This document shows positions 57,692-64,000 of a DNA stretch of 64,000 nt, one piece after another. Origin of the DNA: Narthecium ossifragum (lineage: Eukaryota > Streptophyta > Magnoliopsida > Dioscoreales > Nartheciaceae); assembly GCA_963920575.1 (NCBI GenBank), contig OY986966.1:15991888-16055887 (forward strand), read 5' to 3'. Numbering within the stretch: the first letter of the stretch is position 1; each line of letters starts with the position of its first letter. Position numbers and translations under genes: made by a program. The notes under the pieces were generated by a model. It saw only the letters and a list, made by a program, of their open reading frames with translations. It was not told where the DNA came from and searched no databases.

Positions 57692-58156
57692 GCAAGATCA
57701 CACTAAAAAACGAAAAAGAAAGCAGAATATTCGTTGGAGAGGAGAAAATCCAGAAAACAACGATTGAAATGAAAAGTTTTGAAGCAAGAAAACTCACCTG
57801 ACTGCGCTCGCGGTCGGTCGACCGTGGGACTGTGCAACCTTACTTGAAGACATGACAGTCGATCCTCGTATCGACCCTGAGAAGCTTTTACCGTGACAGA
57901 GCCTCACGGTCGATGTTGCGGTCGACCGTGGCTATCGTAGAGCACGACGGTCGATGTGGCGGTCGAACGGTCGACCGCCACATTGACCGTCCGTCTGCTT
58001 CAAGGTAAAATCGTTCCAATGCTACAAAAATTCCAGAAAATTGTCAGAAAAATCGTAAAAAATATAAAATAAAGTAAATAAAAATAAAAATCTAACTACG
58101 TTTAGAAAAAGCGTTAAGAGAAATTTAAATCGATACTCCGTTGAAAATCATAAGAA
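57692..58156 (-). other. Athila 5' leader with GTCGACCG palindromes
   Basis: Non-coding leader between PBS and gag. Contains CGGTCGGTCGACCGTGGG, ATCGACCCTGAGAAGCTTT and GCGGTCGACCGT words, counterparts of the GATCGG words at the same place in the plus-strand element (30360-30485). Confidence 0.75.
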
Positions 58157-58174
58157 TCCCCGGCAACGGCGTAA
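58157..58174 (-). other. primer binding site, tRNA-Asp type (degenerate)
   Basis: On the minus strand this reads TTACGCCGTTGCCGGGGA, matching the tRNA-Asp PBS at 16 of 18 positions. Confidence 0.85.
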
Positions 58175-58179
58175 AAAAT

Positions 58180-59614
58180 TGATCGTTTGCAAACGCGTCG
58201 TTAAATCAGATCCAAACTCAATCAAGAATAGAATTTATAAATCCTTATTCAAAATACTAAACTATGGGGTAGAATAGTGATGAAATATGTGATCGAATCA
58301 CATGGAAAAACTTGATTACGAAGGAGAAACCAGAATTAACTCTCAGAACTCTAAACCTAAAGCGAAAAGGATTGATTTGGGTTTTAGAAACTTATTAATT
58401 AAAACTAATTAAGAAAACTATGTAAAAAGAGTGAAATATATTAATGAGAGAAAAACCTAGGGATTACTCAATCCACTTTAGTTTCACATCATGTATTCTC
58501 TAGTTATCCTCTTGTTTTGTTATCTAGACATTATTGATTCACAGCTTCTTAAGCTTACATGAATCTCTAAAAGAAGGTGATTGTTTTCCAAAGGCATATT
58601 TTATCTTCGATTAGCATAGATTGTCTTCGGGGTAACCTTAGCACAACCTATTGTCACTAAGCATAAAATATCTCATCGGTTATTCACAAACCACATGAAA
58701 ACTATCCTATAGATCTCTACCATTAATCACCGAAATCAGATAGGCCAAAATATACGTCAAGGAACTCTGTTCTCTCAACTCTATTACCAATAAATCCATA
58801 TCTATAAGATTATATCCAGAAAAAGAATACAAGTATCAAACTAGAAAATACAAAGAAGCTACGCTAAAGCTTCATGAGATCCCTAGATATAAAAATCTGC
58901 CACTTATCTTGGGGATGGAAGCCATAGGTTTGATGAAGAACTCCAAGGATCCACGTCGCATCTCCACCGTCTTCAAAAACCCTAATCTTCTATTTTTTCT
59001 CTATGGGGACCTCCCATTTTCGGCCAACAAACACCTTCTTATAGGTGTATTTCCGGAATTAGCGTTATGGCTACTTGGACTTCTACTACAACTCGGATTC
59101 ATTGGATTAATTCCTGTTGTCTTACTCCGGTAGCAATTAGGTCCAATCAAGCCGGAATTTGAAAATGTTCTCAACATGAAAGATGTAGATTAGGACGTCT
59201 TATGTCCTATCCCGAAGATTTGACATTCTTTGGACTTATCTGGAATATTTGGCGAATATTCTCTTGAATGTCGACGGACCAGTTTCCCAGTATCTGAATA
59301 TCTTCGTAGATTTTTAAAACTGGTATTAATCTGTCAAGAATCTCATAAAGTGTCCAAAGTGAAAGTTTTTCGTCTTGGTGTATTCTAGATGTCCTCCAAA
59401 TTTCAGGAATTTAGGATTTATCTGGAGATTTGGATGAATTCTTTTCAAACTGACAGTGGAGCAGTGTAATTTCAGCATATTAGTCTATTTCTGTATTTAC
59501 TAACTTGAATCTTCATTACACCTGAAATTAATTAACAAACCATCAAATACAAACACTTTCGGGCTAACAAATGTAAATTAAGGGGTTTAAGTATGAATAT
59601 TTAGTGACTCATCA
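58180..59614 (-). repeat. 5' LTR of the 17.9 kb Athila element
   Basis: 1435 bp, partner of 41715-43148. In the element's sense it begins TGATGAGTCACTAAATATTC (right edge at 59614) and ends next to the PBS. Confidence 0.9.
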
Positions 59615-59619
59615 GCTTT

Positions 59620-60334
59620 GCTGCGGCTAAGGAGGAGGAGGGGTACCATCCAAAGGCTTGGGATCAAGGATTTGGAGGGATTTAGTTATTCCTAGGATAG
59701 GGTTTCTATACTAACATGGTTTAGACTCTACTAGTTTAGACTAAGGCTTGTTTGAATGCATGCTAACATTGGGATCTATGGTTATTGATCTATTTCTTTA
59801 TGTCCCCCTATCTGTAGTAATGTTGGATTTATAGTTTCATGGCATTTGGATGGGATTTGAAGAGGTTTTAATCAAGCTATTCTCAGATTTTTGAGGTTTC
59901 CCCCCCAAACCCTCTTTCACAGCCAATGTTTCTTCGAGCTGTTAATTATATGTATGGAATATCGTGAACATTCCGTCATGAAAGTTTCAGATCTTCGAGT
60001 CTACTTCTAGATTCAAGTAATTTTATATTTTTCTGATGTTTTTATAATTTTATATTTTTCAAAAAAAATCTCGTGGACTATGACGTAGCAGACTTTTCAG
60101 CATTTCGGGGTTTTCTTGGGTGATTCTTCGAGCAGTGTTTCGATGACTTCCCGACCTCTGTTTCTTATGAAATTTTAATATGTTGTATCTGGCATAGGAT
60201 AGATGATTCCTACAAAGTTTGGAGGGCTTTTGATGAATTTTGTGGCATTTATGGCCTTTTTTCATTTCGGGCTGAAGGTTGTAGTTCAGGGATTTGATTG
60301 GGTTTTTTTTTTTATTTTTTATTTTATTATCTCT
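59620..60334 (+). mobile_element. chromovirus-type LTR (TSD AAAAC), middle portion
   Basis: Continuation of the LTR begun at 41331, after the GCTTT duplication of the nested Athila element. It runs into the assembly gap. No coding content. Confidence 0.7.
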
Positions 60335-60534
60335 NNNNNNNNNNNNNNNNNNNNNNNNNNNNNNNNNNNNNNNNNNNNNNNNNNNNNNNNNNNNNNNNNN
60401 NNNNNNNNNNNNNNNNNNNNNNNNNNNNNNNNNNNNNNNNNNNNNNNNNNNNNNNNNNNNNNNNNNNNNNNNNNNNNNNNNNNNNNNNNNNNNNNNNNNN
60501 NNNNNNNNNNNNNNNNNNNNNNNNNNNNNNNNNN
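60335..60534. other. assembly gap (200 N)
   Basis: Exactly 200 unknown bases, the kind of fixed-length placeholder used for gaps of unknown size. Open frames crossing it are meaningless. Confidence 0.98.
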
Positions 60535-62101
60535 AACGTCGTCGTTAAAACGTTGCTAACCTCAATCAAATCTTAAATTTATATCCTTGTTCAATCACTA
60601 ATACTACTAGGTAGACTAGTGGTGAAATCCGGAGTCGAACCACAGGGGAATTACTAGGAAAACCAAAATCGATTCTCAAAACTCTTGATCTAAACCAAAC
60701 ACTTCAATGATAGATTGATCTAACTGAAATTATCTAAGAAAGCAAAAGAAAATATTAAGCTTTTAATCAGATGGAAAAAGATGTCTTAGGAAATACACAA
60801 TCCACCCTAGTTTTCACCCTTAATCTTCCATAGTTATCATCTTGATCACTTCTCTAAGCATTATGGATCGTATGGCTACAAGCTCACACGAATACCTAAA
60901 AGAAGGTTTTATGTTTCCTACGACATAACCTATCTTTGTTTGGCATAAATCATCTTTGGTCCTACCATTATCTTAAGTTATTCTACTCCTAATGACCTTA
61001 GCATGACTTATCTTCACGTAGAATAGATTATCTCAAAGGCAAATCACAAACCACATGCAAACTATCTCATGAATCTCTACACTCAAGTACAACCATCATG
61101 TAGGACTAATAATACGTCAACGGAACTCTGTTCCTTCAACTCTATAATCATTAAAATCATATTCATGAGATTATACTTAGAGAAGTTCACAAAAATCCAA
61201 CTAAGAAAGATCAAAAGTTACACTAGGGTTTCATGGTATTCCTAGGAACAAGAAAACTAGCCACTCATCTCTTGGAAATCAGCCATAGGTGTAGAAGATG
61301 AAGCCGTCGATCCCCGCGGAAAGATCACCGTCTTCAAAACCCTAACCTTCTCCTCCAAAAGTGCTCCCAAAAGATGATAATTTTCGGCTGGAATCACCCC
61401 TTAATATAATAGAAACCCTTCATCCCGGAATTAGGAGTTATAGTTGAACTTAAACTCTAATTTTCCTAAATTCCGGGTTGCTGACGTCATCGGAGCGATC
61501 GATCGGACTCAAATCCGATCGATCGGACTTCCCAGTTTGACTGGGTTAATAACTGCCCCATCATCAGCTTCCTTATTCTTCAATTCCTACTCGGAATTCT
61601 GATTTGTAATCAATTCTGAAGCTAATATGTTCGAAATCTGAGGAAATCTTCAACAGGAAAGTTCTAGATCTGGAAGTGCTCTGTCATCTCCAAACTATTT
61701 CATAATATTCTAATTAATATAGAATATTTGCCGAATATTCTCTTCAGCATCGACGGAGCAGCTTTCCAGCTTATGTATCTTCATGTATTCTTCAATTCTG
61801 CTATCACACCATCAGGAATATGGCAAAGTATCCAACATGAACATTGTAGATCTTGAAGTCTTCTATCATATAATAAATTTTCAGAATATTTGGACTTATA
61901 CAGAATATCTGGCGAATATTTTCCTGACAGGCGACGAAGCAGTCTTTATCAACTAAATTCATTTTCTTAGCCAAAACTCTTGTATTTCTTCTCAAAATCT
62001 ATTTAAACCTGAAATCAACTAACAAACTATTAAATACAAACACTCTAGGCCTAACAAAGGTAAATTAAGGGGTTTAATTATGAATATTTAGGGACTCATC
62101 A
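60535..62101 (-). repeat. Athila-type LTR (minus orientation) abutting the gap
   Basis: Starts AACGTCGTCGTTAAAACG, a few bases inside the expected TGATCG... edge, and ends GGGACTCATCA. In its own sense it matches the LTR at 28772 (TTTGTTAGGCCTAGAGTG; paired GATCGATCGGA words at about 61495-61530; GATGACGTCAGCAA). The PBS and partner LTR are not in view and may lie in the gap. Confidence 0.85.
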
Positions 62102-63657
62102 GGAATGTTTAGTATAAATGGGTCAAAGGTGTACCCTTGTTTGATGATTGATATCATGCATGGTTTGGCTATGTTAGAGTAAATGCTTGTATGCTTTATT
62201 CATGATTATATGTTTAAATGATAAATACTTATGATATATGTATGGCCCATGAGAGGTTCGATGAAATGTAAAAGCGTGTGAAATGCTATGTTTTGGGCTG
62301 ATGAGTGCATAGCTTGTGTGTTAGCAAGCCTTGTAGAGGCTTGATTGGTTATATTCCAATATTAGCATGCTCCAAGTTATGGAATGATAAATACATATGA
62401 TATATGCATGGCCCATGAGAGGTTCGATGAAATCTAAAAGCATGTGAAATGCTATGTTTTGGGTTGATTAATGCATAACTTGTGTGTTAGCAAGCCTTGT
62501 AGAGGCATGATTGGTTATATTCCAATATTGGCATGCTTCAAGTTATGGAATGTTAGTAAATTCTTGGAGAGCTTGGATGTTTAGTTTTTAGCTTGATGCT
62601 AGTGAATCCATGGTGGGTTGTAATGAAAGCTTTATGTTAAATCTATGCCTTGTTGGCCTCTTGTAGGCCTATGTTGTATGCTACACTTGACATGTTTGAT
62701 GAAATGTGATATAAAGATACCTGGGTTAGTTGATTGTGTAGGCTCATGCATGATGCTTGTATTAGAGGCATTCAGGGTAGGTCGTAAGCGATAGGTTCGA
62801 TCGCCGATCCGAGGGTCTCGAGTAGCTCGGATCTAGATGAGTCTAGGCGGGGGTCGGATCTAGGTGCTTGCGATTGAGGCTACGGGTAGACATGAGTCCC
62901 CATGATTGGTCGAGGCTTTAGGAGAATGAATATACGATTCGATTTGGATGAGAAGAATTAAAGTGTTATCGCTTCGAGGATTGATTGATCTTCTGAAATC
63001 TTAGTCTTAGTGGCTATTGAAAGGTAGCCTAATGTCTGCTGGTCGATGCCGATTCAGCTGGCCCCATAGTTGGCAGGGTAGTAGCCTGGACTGTGGTGGA
63101 GAGCGATGAATCGATTGCGAGCTTGGGCTTAGGTTGTGACTTCCCTTGAGCTAAGACTTAGACGCCATATTACATTGTTTATTCATATCAATTATATTAG
63201 TTAATTTTTGTGTGTCGTTAGTTCATCACCTACTGGGCATTGTTGCACACCCTACCTGAGCTGCATCGGCGATCCAGGTAGATGTAGTTCCTTCCTTCAA
63301 GTGGTCTTTTAGAAGATGGCACGAATTTCTTGAGGTGATTGAGGATTTCGAGCTTCGATTAGTTCTTCTACAGCTAATTTATAGTTTTAATTAATGATGT
63401 ATAAATTGATGTATGATCCAATGTATTTGAGGATGGAATTGTATAAATTCTAAATTCATGTATTTGAGAAAGTTTGCAAAAGCTATTAATGTAAATTTTG
63501 AGGAATGTAATATTTAATAGTTTCCTTCTTTACTCTTTATATATTTGTTTAAATTCATAGTAGTTTGCTATACTATTGCGCCAATTGATGATGTTGAACA
63601 GGTTTAGATGGCTCACTCCGGATTTGGATGGATTTTTTTTTGTGTCGGGGCGTGACA
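62102..63657 (+). mobile_element. chromovirus-type LTR (TSD AAAAC), right portion
   Basis: Third piece of the LTR begun at 41331. It contains the block GATCGCCGATCCGAGGGTCT (about 62801) shared with the other chromovirus LTRs, a 166-bp tandem duplication, and ends GTGTCGGGGCGTGACA followed by AAAAC (63658-63662). Confidence 0.82.
62217..62548. repeat. 166-bp tandem duplication
   Basis: Copies at 62217-62382 and 62383-62548, both starting AATGATAAATAC and ending CAAGTTATGG, with about a dozen substitutions. Confidence 0.9.
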
Positions 63658-63662
63658 AAAAC

Positions 63663-64000
63663 CATCTCATAAATCTGTACAAACAATCACAGAAAACTTG
63701 CACAACTGAAAGTACTTCAAGGGAGTTCTGCTCCTTCAAATCTCTAATCAATAAATCCATATTTATGAGATCATGTTGAGAAGAAGTTTACAAGAATTAA
63801 CCAACGAAAGATCAAAGATTACACTAGGGTTTCATGAGATCCCTAAGTATAGGAATTAACCACTCATCTTTTGGGAAAGATCCATAGGTGTTGGGAAGGA
63901 AGCCATCGATCTCCGCGGAGTCGTCTTCAAAACCCTAGCCTTCCCCTCCAAAAGTGGCCCAAAAGATGATAATTTTCGAAAGAAATAACCCTTTTTTATA
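63663..64000 (-). repeat. outermost Athila-type LTR, right portion (window edge)
   Basis: Resumes the LTR interrupted at 41330 (CATCTCATAAATCTGTACAAAC... TTTCATGAGATCCCTAAG). The parallel order is seen in the LTR at 60535 (around 61060-61390). It continues beyond the window. Confidence 0.8.

Larger units (their letters stand above)
41715..59614 (-). mobile_element. 17.9 kb minus-strand Athila element with three LTRs (TSD GCTTT)
   Basis: Outer LTRs lie at 41715-43148 (3') and 58180-59614 (5'), flanked by GCTTT at 41710-41714 and 59615-59619. Reading leftward: PBS (58157-58174), leader, gag (57691-55769), a nested chromovirus remnant (51585-55763), protease (51584-50700), RT/RNase H/truncated integrase (50797-48640), a long 3' region, a PPT, an extra internal LTR (45040-46475), a second copy of the 3' region, a second PPT and the 3' LTR. 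The outer LTRs differ at about ten of the first 145 positions, so the insertion is not very recent. All genes are broken. Confidence 0.9.

Noticed and set aside
60203..60576. Open frames crossing the N gap
   Set aside because: They are open only because unknown bases were translated as X.

Overview
The window is nuclear DNA from a flowering plant. It has long AT-rich introns, GT-AG splice junctions, plant-specific transposon families and Athila-type gypsy retroelements. The species cannot be named from the sequence. The only host gene I can support is the N-terminal half of LTN1 (listerin), a RING E3 ubiquitin ligase of ribosome-associated quality control. It lies on the minus strand from the start codon at 21907 to the left edge of the window. 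Ten exons join in one frame into 747 residues, roughly 40% of a plant listerin. The HEAT-repeat middle and the RWD/RING C-terminus lie beyond the window.

Region 1-22216: listerin with large introns that have taken up transposons. Intron 9 holds a long-TIR, Pack-MULE-like element (1832-3226). Intron 7 holds a hAT MITE (6353-6914). Intron 5 holds a decayed hAT element with transposase remains (10274-12910). Intron 4 holds a polypyrimidine tract and a PIF/Harbinger MITE (17462-17869). Intron 2 holds an Au-like SINE trace. All splice junctions and the reading frame still look good.

Region 22217-28660: a 6.4 kb Mutator-like element (MULE) with 54-bp TIRs and a perfect 9-bp TSD, inserted 310 bp upstream of the listerin start codon. 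Two genes converge from its two ends. On the plus strand is a broken FAR1-MULE-SWIM transposase followed by an OTU cysteine-protease domain. On the minus strand is a plant-mobile-domain (PMD) gene with its middle missing. Three clusters of a palindromic word (CGGTA...TACCG) are present, and two of them sit almost equally far from the element ends. This is the most unusual unit in the window.

Region 28772-64000: a nested stack of gypsy LTR retrotransposons, resolved by matching 5-bp TSDs. A plus-strand Athila-like element (28772 to about 35571) is split by a solo LTR (32182-33851). A 5.0 kb chromovirus-type LTR unit follows (35661-40675). The outermost minus-strand Athila LTR (40815 to beyond the window) is split by a chromovirus LTR (41331-63657). 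That LTR contains a 17.9 kb minus-strand Athila element with three LTRs (41715-59614), which is itself split by another chromovirus remnant (51585-55763). A further Athila LTR (60535-62101) abuts a 200-N assembly gap (60335-60534). All gag, protease and pol reading frames are broken. The integrase core of the 17.9 kb element is deleted.

A recurring theme is paired GATCGATC-like palindromic words in LTRs, leaders and coding linkers of several different LTR families. I saw no tRNA, rRNA or CRISPR features. The 102 bp at 28670-28771 and 134 bp at 40681-40814 are unassigned.
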